Positions 1 to 6,429 of a stretch of 6,481 bases of DNA are shown in pieces. Made by a program: the position numbers and the translations under genes. The notes under the pieces are model-generated. The model ran no database searches, was not told the origin of the DNA, and was given only the letters and a program-made list of their open reading frames with translations. The stretch's first letter is position 1; each line of letters starts with the position of its first letter. Origin of the DNA: CAZDYP01 sp964509505. Its GTDB lineage: Bacteria > Chloroflexota > Anaerolineae > JACRMK01. Location of the stretch: contig CAZDYP010000228.1 of assembly GCA_964509505.1 (NCBI GenBank), positions 1 to 6,481 of the forward strand, written 5' to 3'.

Positions 1-56
1 TGCTCTTCATCCGCAAACACGGGCGGCGCGAGAAAGTTTTTGAGCTGAGTCAGCAT
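1..56 (-). CDS. N-terminal fragment of a divergent gene, possibly a membrane sensor histidine kinase
   Basis: On the minus strand an ATG at 56-54 opens a frame that stays open to the window edge, giving 18 residues, MLTQLKNFLAPPVFADEE. A purine-rich AGGGGG lies at 66-61, four bases before the ATG, as a possible ribosome binding site. From memory, the LxxLLAPPxFxDEE type of N-terminus is common in Chloroflexota membrane-bound sensor kinases with PAS or GAF domains, just before the first transmembrane segment; that is recollection, and too little of the protein is present to show any domain. The gene is divergent from the plus-strand genes and shares with them the 57-314 intergenic region. It could also be some other protein with a similar short N-terminus. 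Confidence 0.5.
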   Translation of the reverse strand, partial: MLTQLKNFLAPPVFADEE

Positions 57-95
57 AACACCCCCTATAATGCGTGACTAGATGGGCGCTCCTGA

Positions 96-188
96 TATAC
101 TAACAGCATACCAATTTTCCGACCAGACCTCACAGGTTTCCAAAACCTGTGAGCTCTCGACTCGGAAAACCCAATTGCGGTTAGTATA
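96..188. repeat. 93-bp nested inverted repeat, MITE-like
   Basis: The ends are imperfect 27-bp inverted repeats, 96-122 and 162-188. The outer 9 bases (TATACTAAC / GTTAGTATA) and the inner 8 (TTTTCCGA / TCGGAAAA) match perfectly, and mismatches cluster between them. Inside lies a second, perfect hairpin at 129-153. No reading frame of note occupies it. If the outermost TA is a target duplication (TA-TACTAAC...GTTAGTA-TA), the form would fit a non-autonomous element moved by an IS630/Tc1-type transposase; because the TATA pairs as part of the palindrome, this cannot be settled from one copy. It lies between two divergent genes, where it could affect either promoter. Confidence 0.7.
129..153. 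repeat. Perfect 11-bp hairpin with 3-base loop
   Basis: CTCACAGGTTT (129-139) pairs without mismatch with AAACCTGTGAG (143-153) around the loop CCA. It forms the core of the larger inverted repeat at 96-188. There is no T-tract on either side, so it is not a normal intrinsic terminator. Palindromes containing CCTCACAGGTTT/AAACCTGTGAGG are, as I recall, dispersed in Chloroflexota genomes; this was not checked. Confidence 0.75.
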
Positions 189-227
189 GTGTGAGCGACA
201 GCGACGGTCAGCTGCATAGTTGGAGGC

Positions 228-237
228 GCCACGTGGC
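228..237. promoter_or_regulatory. 10-bp perfect palindrome, possible operator
   Basis: GCCACGTGGC is a perfect even palindrome with a CACGTG core. It sits about 50 bases upstream of the -10 box at 288-293, in the divergent intergenic region. Position and symmetry would suit a dimeric transcription factor, but a 10-bp palindrome can arise by chance and no second copy was seen in the window. Confidence 0.25.
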
Positions 238-284
238 ACACTTTAGCATAGGTGTTGGGGCGACGCAAACGTCTGCGTGCGTTG

Positions 285-293
285 TGTTATAAT
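285..293 (+). promoter_or_regulatory. Extended -10 promoter for the YyaL-like gene
   Basis: A consensus TATAAT at 288-293 is preceded by TG at 285-286 with one spacer base, the extended -10 form that can work without a good -35 box. No convincing -35 is seen 16-18 bases upstream (around 264-271). Transcription would start near 300, leaving a leader of about 15 bases before the GTG at 315. This argues against the upstream start codons at 252 and 297. Confidence 0.6.
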
Positions 294-305
294 CTCATGC
301 GAACT

Positions 306-310
306 GGAGA
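306..310 (+). promoter_or_regulatory. Ribosome binding site selecting the GTG start at 315
   Basis: GGAGA lies four bases upstream of the GTG. The spacing is short but workable. The ATGs at 252 and 297 have no comparable purine run before them, so this site helps fix the start. Confidence 0.5.
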
Positions 311-314
311 ACAG

Positions 315-2417
315 GTGAACCAACATAAACATACAAACCGTCTCATTCACGAGACCTCGCCCTATTTGCAACAACACGCGCATAATCCTGTTGACTGGTA
401 TGCGTGGGGCGATGAGGCGTTGCAAAAAGCAAAAGCCGAAGATAAACCTATTTTGTTGAGCATAGGGTATGCCGCATGCCATTGGTGCCACGTCATGCAT
501 GAAGAATCATTCGAGGATGAGGCGACGGCGCAACTGATGAACGAGCATTTCGTCAACATCAAGGTTGACCGTGAGGAGCGCCCCGACCTCGACGCGATTT
601 ACATGCAAGCGGTGCAAGCGTTGAGCGGGCATGGCGGCTGGCCCATGACGATGTTCCTCACGCCCGACGGCAAACCGTTTTACGGCGGCACGTATTATCC
701 GCCGACGCCACGACATGGAATGCCGTCGTTTCGCCAAGTGCTGGAGAGCATCGCGTCAATCTATCGCAAGCGCAAGGGCGAGGTCGAGCAATCGGCGCTG
801 CAGCTCACGGCGCAGCTCAACGCCAGCAGCATGATGCGCCCGCAACCGACCGAGCTCAATCGCGTGTTGTTGGACGAAGCGTTCATGGCGCTCGAAAAAA
901 ATTATGATCGCGTGCATGGCGGCTTTGGCGGCGCGCCCAAGTTTCCGCAGCCGATGAACTGCGAATTCGCGTTGCGCGTCTATGCGCGCACGCAATACCC
1001 GACGGCGCTCAACCTTGTCGAAAAGACGTTGCAGAAGATGGCGCGCGGCGGCATGTACGACCAACTCGGCGGCGGCTTCCATCGCTATTCGGTGGATGAG
1101 CGCTGGCTCGTGCCGCACTTCGAGAAGATGTTGTACGACAACGCGCAGCTCGCGCGGCTCTATCTTCATGCGTATCAAGCGACGGGCAAAGAGTTTTATC
1201 GGCGCATCGTCTGTGAAACGCTCGATTACGTCACGCGCGAAATGCTGCACTCTGACGGCGGCTTCTACGCGACGCAAGACGCAGACAGCGAGGGCGAAGA
1301 AGGCAAGTTCTACGTCTGGTCGCCGCAGGAGATCATCGGCATCCTCGGCAAAGCGGACGGCAAAATTTTCAACGCCCACTATGACGTGACAGAGTTCGGC
1401 AACTTCGAGGGACACAGCATCCTCAACGTGCCACGCGACGAAGACCTCGTCGCCAAAGAATTGAAAATCACGGTCGAGCAATTGCGTGACGTGATTGCGC
1501 GCTCCAAGCCAAAGTTATACGAGGCGCGCGCGCAACGCGTGTGGCCCGCGCGCGACGAAAAAATTCTGACGGCGTGGAACGGCTTGATGCTGGCTGCGTT
1601 TGCCGAAGCCGCGCGCGTCTTGGGGCGCGACGATTATCGGCAGGCGGCGACGCGTAACGCGGAGTTTTTGTTGAGCGCGATGGTGAGGGACATCAGGGGA
1701 AATGAGGGCGATAAGGGACATCAAGGGGAGAAGAGTCATAGCAGATTACTGCGGACATGGAAAGATGGCAAAGCGAAACTCAACGGCTATCTCGAAGATT
1801 ATGCCTGTTTGATTGAAGGGCTCATCGCGCTGTACGAAGTGACGTTCGACGCGCGTTGGCTGCATGAAGCGCGCGCATTGGCTGACAGCATGATTGAGTT
1901 GTTTTGGAGCGACGAGCTCGAAGGGTTCTTCGATACAAGCAACGACCATGAAGCGCTCATCACGCGCCCGCGCGACACGTACGACAGCGCAACCCCATCG
2001 GGCGGCGCGATGGCGGCGACCGTGTTGTTGAAGCTCGCCATCATCTTTGGTCACGCAGATTACGAGCGACGCGCCGTTGCCTCACTCGAAGGCGTCAGTC
2101 AATTGATGAAGCGTTATCCAAGCGGCTTCGGGCAATGGCTCAACGCGCTCGACTTCTATCTCAATCGTCCGAAAGAAATCGCCATCGTCGGCGACCTCGC
2201 AGCTGCCGACACCCACGCGTTGATTGATGTGGCGTTCAAGTCCTATTTGCCGAATCGCATTGTGCTGCACCAACATCAAACCCATGAACTCGACAGCCCC
2301 TTGCTCGCCGCTAAGACCATGCTACAAAACCGAGCCACGGCGTATGTATGCCAACATTACACTTGCCAAGCGCCAACGACGAATCCGTTGGAGCTCGAGC
2401 AACAACTTAGAAGTTAA
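315..2417 (+). CDS. YyaL/SPATA20-family thioredoxin-fold protein (DUF255)
   Basis: 700 residues from the GTG at 315, close to the usual length of this family (Bacillus YyaL, human SPATA20); its biochemical role is not established. An N-terminal thioredoxin-like domain (about 5-165) begins with the family signature NRLIHETSPYLQQHAHNPVDW and carries a CHWC redox motif (C55, C58) and the GWP turn with the likely cis-proline (P110). The rest (about 190-640) should be an alpha/alpha toroid like those of sugar epimerases and glycosidases, with conserved stretches such as GGMYDQLGGGFHRYSVDERW and WNGLMLAA. No signal peptide is seen, so it is probably cytoplasmic. Start choice: the -10 box and GGAGA favour 315 over ATGs at 297 and 252, and homologues begin just before NRLIHETSPYL. 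Oddities: residues about 457-476 come from an in-frame tandem repeat, and the last two codons and stop lie in a heptad array shared with the next gene. Confidence 0.93.
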   Translation: MNQHKHTNRLIHETSPYLQQHAHNPVDWYAWGDEALQKAKAEDKPILLSIGYAACHWCHVMHEESFEDEATAQLMNEHFVNIKVDREERPDLDAIYMQAVQALSGHGGWPMTMFLTPDGKPFYGGTYYPPTPRHGMPSFRQVLESIASIYRKRKGEVEQSALQLTAQLNASSMMRPQPTELNRVLLDEAFMALEKNYDRVHGGFGGAPKFPQPMNCEFALRVYARTQYPTALNLVEKTLQKMARGGMYDQLGGGFHRYSVDERWLVPHFEKMLYDNAQLARLYLHAYQATGKEFYRRIVCETLDYVTREMLHSDGGFYATQDADSEGEEGKFYVWSPQEIIGILGKADGKIFNAHYDVTEFGNFEGHSILNVPRDEDLVAKELKITVEQLRDVIARSKPKLYEARAQRVWPARDEKILTAWNGLMLAAFAEAARVLGRDDYRQAATRNAEFLLSAMVRDIRGNEGDKGHQGEKSHSRLLRTWKDGKAKLNGYLEDYACLIEGLIALYEVTFDARWLHEARALADSMIELFWSDELEGFFDTSNDHEALITRPRDTYDSATPSGGAMAATVLLKLAIIFGHADYERRAVASLEGVSQLMKRYPSGFGQWLNALDFYLNRPKEIAIVGDLAAADTHALIDVAFKSYLPNRIVLHQHQTHELDSPLLAAKTMLQNRATAYVCQHYTCQAPTTNPLELEQQLRS
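1686..1730 (+). repeat. In-frame purine-rich tandem repeat inside the YyaL-like gene
   Basis: GGGACATCA occurs at 1687-1695 and again at 1715-1723, exactly 28 bases apart, with related GGG-led units between (GGGGAAATGA, GGGCGATAA), giving a period of 9-10 bases. The stretch stays in frame and encodes Gly-, Asp-, Lys- and His-rich residues (about 457-473) unlike the surrounding conserved protein. It falls just before the conserved LLRTWKDGKAKLNGYLEDYA segment, where many homologues have only a short loop, so it looks like a repeat-borne insertion in a tolerated loop. Confidence 0.7.
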
Positions 2418-2481
2418 AGATTGAAAAGTGAAGATTAGAGATTCGCTATTGGCTATTGGTTATTCACTATTCGCTACTTGT
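2405..2481 (+). repeat. Degenerate heptanucleotide array, 11 units, joining two genes
   Basis: The 77 bases divide without remainder into eleven 7-base units. All eleven have T at position 4 and nine have A at position 2. Typical units are GATTAGA (2433-2439), TATTGGC (2447-2453), TATTGGT (2454-2460), TATTCAC (2461-2467) and TATTCGC (2468-2474). The array covers the stop codon of the YyaL-like gene (TAA at 2415-2417) and ends on the base before the ATG of the lipoprotein gene. A weak inverted match (2423-2432 with 2463-2472, one mismatch) could form a stem with a 30-base loop. There is no T-tract, so it does not look like a terminator. Confidence 0.75.
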
Positions 2482-3796
2482 ATGTATCGTTTTATATTTC
2501 GTAGTTGGCTGATTCTTTGTATCGTGCTAAATGCGTGTGGCCCCTTGGCGCAACCCACCACACCCGAAGCCAGCCCAACACCCCTACCTACCACAACCAC
2601 GACAACCACCATCACTTCGACTGCCACTAGCGCGTCAGCCGCAACGATGATCGCAGCCACTCCTACCAACACGCCCTTGCCCACATCAACGCCCACGCCG
2701 CTTGCGCGCATCATCGCCGAGCGTCCCACGCCCATCCCTGCGCCAAATTGCTTCGCTGTGTCGCCGCCCAGCAACACCAACCGCGAGTATGCAACCAGCG
2801 TGGCGATTGCCGATGATCGGGTCTTGGTGAGCGTGTATAGTCCCGTCCTCTCGCGCACGACCATCTATATCTCCGATGATGACGGCGCGACGTGGACGAC
2901 GGGACACACCTTTGGCGCGGAGTTCGTCAATCAACTCACGCCATCGCCCACTGTCGCGCGCGACAACCTCGTGTTTGCCTCGGGCAGCGGCGGTGTGTAT
3001 CGCTCGTTCGACGGCGGCTTCACGTGGGTTTTGATGACGCCGAGCCTCTGGGCAACGCCGCGCGCGACCGTGCGTCGTTTCGCGCTCTCGCCCAACTTCG
3101 AGACGGACCGGTTGATGCTATTCAGCAGCACCATTTCACCGCGCGGCGTGTATTCCAGTACGGACAACAGTTTTCGTTGGAGCGATTGGATGCTCGAAGC
3201 GGTGGATGGCTTGTTTGTGTCGCCCAACTATGCGTTGGACCGCGCGGTATGGGTTACGCGCAACGACGAGCGCACGCATCGCCGTGATGTTTTGATCACG
3301 TTCAATCAAGGCGACCTTTGGACAGTCGTGCGCGCGGGCAACACGCGACTCATCGCCGTCTCGCCCGCGTATGCGCAAGACAGCACGTTGTTCTGGGAAG
3401 GGTATCAAGGCGGCTTGCATGTGTCGCGCAATGGCGACAAAATTTTTCCCACACTTGAAAAAGCAAATGCCGATGCGCTGAGCGTATGGCAATTCAATCC
3501 GCAAACGGGTTGGATCGTCACGGGCGAACAGCGCATCAGCTCCATCGTCTTCTCACCCCACTTCGCGCGTGACCGCACGGCGTTTGCGACGACGCCCCAA
3601 ACGCTCATCATCACGCGCGATGGCGGCGCGGCGTGGTCGCCCGTCTGTTATTGGGGATATGACCCACAAAAGCCGGACGCTTTGCGCTTCGAGCAACTCG
3701 CTATCTCGCCTGACTTCGCCAAAGATCAAACGCTCTTTGCCGTCGGCGCAGGCACGCGCATCGCTATCTCACGCGATGGCGGTAAGACGTGGGCGA
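2482..3796 (+). CDS. Asp-box (BNR/sortilin-type) beta-propeller lipoprotein, 3' end lost in gap
   Basis: 438 residues are visible before the assembly gap. The N-terminus has basic residues, a hydrophobic core and a lipobox ending LNAC (C19), so it should be exported and lipid-anchored. Residues about 24-88 form a Thr/Pro/Ser-rich linker with a poly-threonine run. From about 90 on, units of one beta-propeller blade repeat. Asp-box motifs of the S-x-D-x-G-x-x-W type occur at 131-138, 175-182, 378-385 and 430-437, with degenerate ones at 226-233, 273-280 and 315-322. Six SPxFxxD-type segments (155, 203, 247, 294, 358, 409) lie between them. Such propellers are found in sialidases, sortilin and Ycf48-like proteins; none of their catalytic features is evident, so a binding or scaffold role is likelier. 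An in-frame GTG at 2428 would add 18 residues made wholly from the heptad array; I prefer the ATG, which leaves a normal signal peptide, although neither start has a good ribosome binding site. Confidence 0.85.
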
Positions 3797-3896
3797 NNNN
3801 NNNNNNNNNNNNNNNNNNNNNNNNNNNNNNNNNNNNNNNNNNNNNNNNNNNNNNNNNNNNNNNNNNNNNNNNNNNNNNNNNNNNNNNNNNNNNNNN
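3797..3896. other. Assembly gap of exactly 100 N
   Basis: A run of exactly 100 N is the usual placeholder for a scaffold gap of unknown size. The lipoprotein gene enters it in frame during an Asp-box blade and the methyltransferase gene emerges after it. The lipoprotein stop, any terminator, the -35 region of the next promoter, and possibly whole genes are missing. Any reading frame drawn across the N is meaningless. Confidence 0.97.
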
Positions 3897-3904
3897 ACTC
3901 ATTG

Positions 3905-3910
3905 TATAAT
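3905..3910 (+). promoter_or_regulatory. Candidate -10 box just before the methyltransferase gene
   Basis: TATAAT lies eight bases after the gap. Its expected transcription start, seven bases past the box, is 3917, the first base of an in-frame GTG, so the message could be leaderless. The -35 region would fall inside the gap and cannot be seen. The sequence is also in frame with the methyltransferase, so it could simply be coding if the true start is further upstream. Confidence 0.4.
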
Positions 3911-3916
3911 GCGCGC

Positions 3917-4570
3917 GTGCTGGACTCTCTGCGCGTGCGTTTTTTGCGCTTCGCCTTTCATCACTTTTACAACTCGTTTGCGTGGACGTACGATGCGGTG
4001 AGCTACATCGTGTCGTTGGGGCATTGGCGTGAGTGGACGAAAGCGGCGATACCTCACGTGCGTGGGGCGCGCGTGTTAGAGATTGCCTTCGGCACGGGCA
4101 ATTTGCAATTGGATATGCGCGCCGCCGGCATCGTGTCTTATGGTCTCGACCTCTCGCCCAACATGATTCGCATCACGCTGGGCAAATTGCGCCGCGCAGG
4201 TCATCAGCCTCGATTGCTGCGTGGCACAGTCTTGCGCTTGCCGTTTGCGGATGGCGCTTTCGATTCGCTTGTGCTGACGTTCCCACCGGGCTTTTTGCGC
4301 GTGCCGCAAGCGGTTCGCGAAATGAGTCGTGTGTTGGCGCGTGATGGACAGCTCGTCGTTGTGGACAGCGGTTGGATACGTCAGCCCACCATCATCGGCG
4401 TTCTTATCAATCTCGCCTTTCGTTTCACTGGCACGACCGATATTGGCATTGATCATTTAGCATGGTTGCATAAAATTGGCTTCGAGACACAAATTTTTCA
4501 GATAGGCGACGAACGCAGCGCCGTGCAGGTGCTCGTCGCTCGTCGCTCGTCATTCGTCGCGAGTCGTTAG
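3917..4570 (+). CDS. Class I SAM-dependent methyltransferase (Methyltransf_11/UbiE-like)
   Basis: 217 residues from the GTG at 3917. Motif I, VLEIAFGTGNLQ (53-64), carries the GTG loop that binds S-adenosylmethionine; the usual E/D-x-G-C-G-T-G is here E-I-A-F-G-T-G. The acidic residue at the end of strand 2 is D78 in YGLDLSPNM. LPFADGAFDSLVL (108-120) is the post-II motif, and VREMSRVLARDGQLVVVD (133-150) is the motif III region. The substrate cannot be read from the sequence; small-molecule or lipid/quinone methylation is typical of the group. No signal peptide or clear membrane segment is seen. The start is uncertain because the gap is 20 bases upstream and no ribosome binding site precedes the GTG; an upstream start is possible. 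The last 13 or so residues (LVARRSSFVASR) are encoded by a heptad repeat array and the stop lies in a hairpin, so the C-terminus is probably not ancestral. Confidence 0.85.
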   Translation: MLDSLRVRFLRFAFHHFYNSFAWTYDAVSYIVSLGHWREWTKAAIPHVRGARVLEIAFGTGNLQLDMRAAGIVSYGLDLSPNMIRITLGKLRRAGHQPRLLRGTVLRLPFADGAFDSLVLTFPPGFLRVPQAVREMSRVLARDGQLVVVDSGWIRQPTIIGVLINLAFRFTGTTDIGIDHLAWLHKIGFETQIFQIGDERSAVQVLVARRSSFVASR

Positions 4571-4602
4571 TCGCTAGTCACCAGCGACTGGCGACTAGCA
4601 AC
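4531..4602 (+). repeat. Heptanucleotide array over the methyltransferase 3' end
   Basis: From 4533 to 4581 there are seven forward 7-base units, among them TCGTCGC (4533-4539, 4540-4546, 4554-4560), TAGTCGC (4568-4574) and TAGTCAC (4575-4581). All have T at position 4 and C at position 5. Two inverted units follow at about 4585-4599. Forward units TAGTCGC and TAGTCAC differ from TATTCGC and TATTCAC of the array at 2405-2481 only at the third base. The array encodes the C-terminal end of the methyltransferase and includes its stop codon. Confidence 0.75.
4566..4599 (+). other. 14-bp hairpin containing the methyltransferase stop codon
   Basis: Bases 4566-4579 pair with 4586-4599 over 14 positions, two of them G-U, around the six-base loop ACCAGC. 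It is made of the head-to-head heptad units of the surrounding array. No T-tract follows; instead an AAGGAGG ribosome binding site starts nine bases later. It may act as an mRNA stability or attenuation hairpin rather than an intrinsic terminator. Confidence 0.6.
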
Positions 4603-4607
4603 ACCAT

Positions 4608-4614
4608 AAGGAGG
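4608..4614 (+). promoter_or_regulatory. Strong ribosome binding site for the polyproline protein
   Basis: AAGGAGG, a near-perfect anti-16S match, lies five bases before the ATG at 4620 and clearly sets that start. It is the strongest such site in the window. Confidence 0.85.
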
Positions 4615-4619
4615 CAGCG

Positions 4620-5561
<942 letters not shown>

Positions 5562-5563
5562 TG

Positions 5564-5656
5564 GGTAATTAGTAATTGGGGTGGGTGGAAAGCGGGCGAT
5601 GAATCTCTATCGTCCGCTTTATTATTTTCAACATCCCAATTACCAATTACCAATTA
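5564..5656. repeat. Inverted heptanucleotide repeats framing the terminator
   Basis: The left arm, 5564-5580, holds AATTAGT and AATTGGG. The right arm, 5635-5656, contains three exact tandem copies of CCAATTA (5636-5656), which read AATTGGT on the other strand. 5564-5580 is the inverse of 5635-5651 with one mismatch in 17. The arms enclose the intrinsic terminator at 5589-5628 and could fold as an outer stem. The units resemble TATTGGT and GATTAGA of the array at 2405-2481. Confidence 0.75.
5589..5628 (+). terminator. Intrinsic (rho-independent) terminator
   Basis: AAAGCGGGCGAT (5589-5600) pairs with ATCGTCCGCTTT (5609-5620) in a 12-bp stem with one G-U pair and an 8-base loop, followed by ATTATTTT (5621-5628). 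It starts 28 bases after the stop of the polyproline protein gene. It should end that transcript, so the deacetylase gene downstream probably has its own promoter or depends on read-through. Confidence 0.88.
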
Positions 5657-5671
5657 CTACTCACTCATCAC

Positions 5672-5676
5672 GGAGG
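5672..5676 (+). promoter_or_regulatory. Ribosome binding site for the PIG-L deacetylase
   Basis: GGAGG lies four bases before the ATG at 5681, inside the run CGGAGGAGTT. It supports that ATG over the next in-frame ATG at codon 13. Confidence 0.75.
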
Positions 5677-5680
5677 AGTT

Positions 5681-6376
5681 ATGGCTGGCTGGCCCTTTGA
5701 GGAAGTGAAGCGTTTGATGTTCGTCGGCGCGCATCCCGACGATTTGGAGACGATTATAGGCGGCACGATTTATCAGATGATTCAGCGTGGCGTCGAGGTC
5801 GTCGAGGTCTTATGCACTGACGGTAATATCGGCACGCACGACCCGCAGGCATACACGCGCAAATCGTTGGCGCGCACACGCCGCAAAGAAGCGCGCGAGG
5901 CGGCGCAGTTGTTGGGTATCAAAGAGGTCGTGTTTCTTGGCTACGACGACGGCGAGTTGGAGCCGACGTTGGCTTTGCGCGCGGACATCGCGCAACAGTA
6001 TCGCATCCATCAGCCCGACACGCTGATGACGTTCGATCCTTATGCGCAAGGGCATCCCGACCATCGCGCGGCGGGGCGCGCGGCGACCGATGCTATTATT
6101 CCCGCGTCAATGCCGCTCTATCGCAAGAAGCAATTGAAGCATGGCGCGCAGCCCTACCGTATCCAACGCACTTTCTTGTTCGGCGGGCGTCCCACGGATC
6201 CCGAAACCATCCACGTTGACGTGACGGACTTGTGGGACGTGCGCTTGAAAGCGATGCTCGCGCATCACTCGCAGTTTGGCCGTCCCGATTTCAAATTCGA
6301 TTGGCTAGAGAAGTGGATGAGCCGACAAGGCGAGGCGATTGGGGTGAAGTATGCGGAGGTGTTTCGGAAGCTGTGA
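5681..6376 (+). CDS. PIG-L family zinc-dependent deacetylase (LmbE-like)
   Basis: 231 residues, the normal size of the family, which removes acetyl groups from N-acetylglucosamine-type substrates. The N-terminal AHPDD motif (17-21) supplies zinc ligands H18 and D21 and the general base D20. The HPDH motif (125-128) supplies the third ligand, H128, with H125 as the second active-site histidine; these roles are assigned by analogy with MshB and BshB. GDD-type features such as GYDDGELEP (87-95) and VDVTDLWDVRLKAMLAHHSQFG (179-200) also fit the family. No signal peptide is seen, so it is probably cytoplasmic. Members include thiol biosynthesis enzymes (mycothiol, bacillithiol) and others; no neighbouring gene points to a substrate. 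It stands behind a terminator and is probably transcribed on its own, though no clear promoter was found in 5629-5680. Confidence 0.93.
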   Translation: MAGWPFEEVKRLMFVGAHPDDLETIIGGTIYQMIQRGVEVVEVLCTDGNIGTHDPQAYTRKSLARTRRKEAREAAQLLGIKEVVFLGYDDGELEPTLALRADIAQQYRIHQPDTLMTFDPYAQGHPDHRAAGRAATDAIIPASMPLYRKKQLKHGAQPYRIQRTFLFGGRPTDPETIHVDVTDLWDVRLKAMLAHHSQFGRPDFKFDWLEKWMSRQGEAIGVKYAEVFRKL

Positions 6377-6400
6377 GTCTTGGACAATAAACTTCTTTCT

Positions 6401-6429
6401 TTGACAGCCATCCATAGGGCTTGTAAAAT
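6401..6429 (+). promoter_or_regulatory. Consensus sigma-70-type promoter reading out of the window
   Basis: TTGACA (6401-6406, perfect -35) and TAAAAT (6424-6429, 5 of 6 for -10) are separated by exactly 17 bases. Transcription would start near 6436 and run rightward into a gene or RNA beyond the window. No start codon with a ribosome binding site is seen before 6481, so the leader is at least about 45 bases. It lies 24 bases after the deacetylase stop, with no terminator visible between. Confidence 0.7.

Noticed and set aside
66..71. TATAAT on the plus strand as a promoter
   Set aside because: No -35 box at a usable distance, and the following 180 bases contain the inverted repeat and no start site. 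It overlaps the ribosome-binding-site region of the minus-strand gene.
129..153. The perfect 11-bp hairpin as an intrinsic terminator
   Set aside because: No T-tract follows on either strand; it is better explained as the core of the nested inverted repeat.
220..249. TTGGAG / TAGCAT pair with an 18-base spacer as a second promoter for the YyaL-like gene
   Set aside because: Both boxes are poor matches, and the extended -10 at 285-293 is much better placed.
252..299. Upstream ATG starts (252 and 297) for the YyaL-like gene
   Set aside because: The ATG at 252 lies upstream of the TATAAT box and the ATG at 297 lies before the expected transcription start. Neither has a ribosome binding site, and the added residues do not resemble the family N-terminus.
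756..1481. Long open frame of 241 codons on the minus strand inside the YyaL-like gene
   Set aside because: It lies wholly opposite a strongly conserved coding frame, and its translation is Arg/Val/Ala/His-rich low-quality sequence typical of the antisense frame of GC-rich codons. No recognisable domain or ribosome binding site.
3569..3896. A reading frame running through the N gap into the methyltransferase
   Set aside because: The gap size is arbitrary, so frame across it has no meaning; the upstream part is an out-of-frame shadow of the lipoprotein gene.
4566..4599. The 14-bp hairpin as an intrinsic terminator for the methyltransferase
   Set aside because: It is followed by AACACCATAAGGAGG with no T-run and leads directly into the next gene's ribosome binding site.
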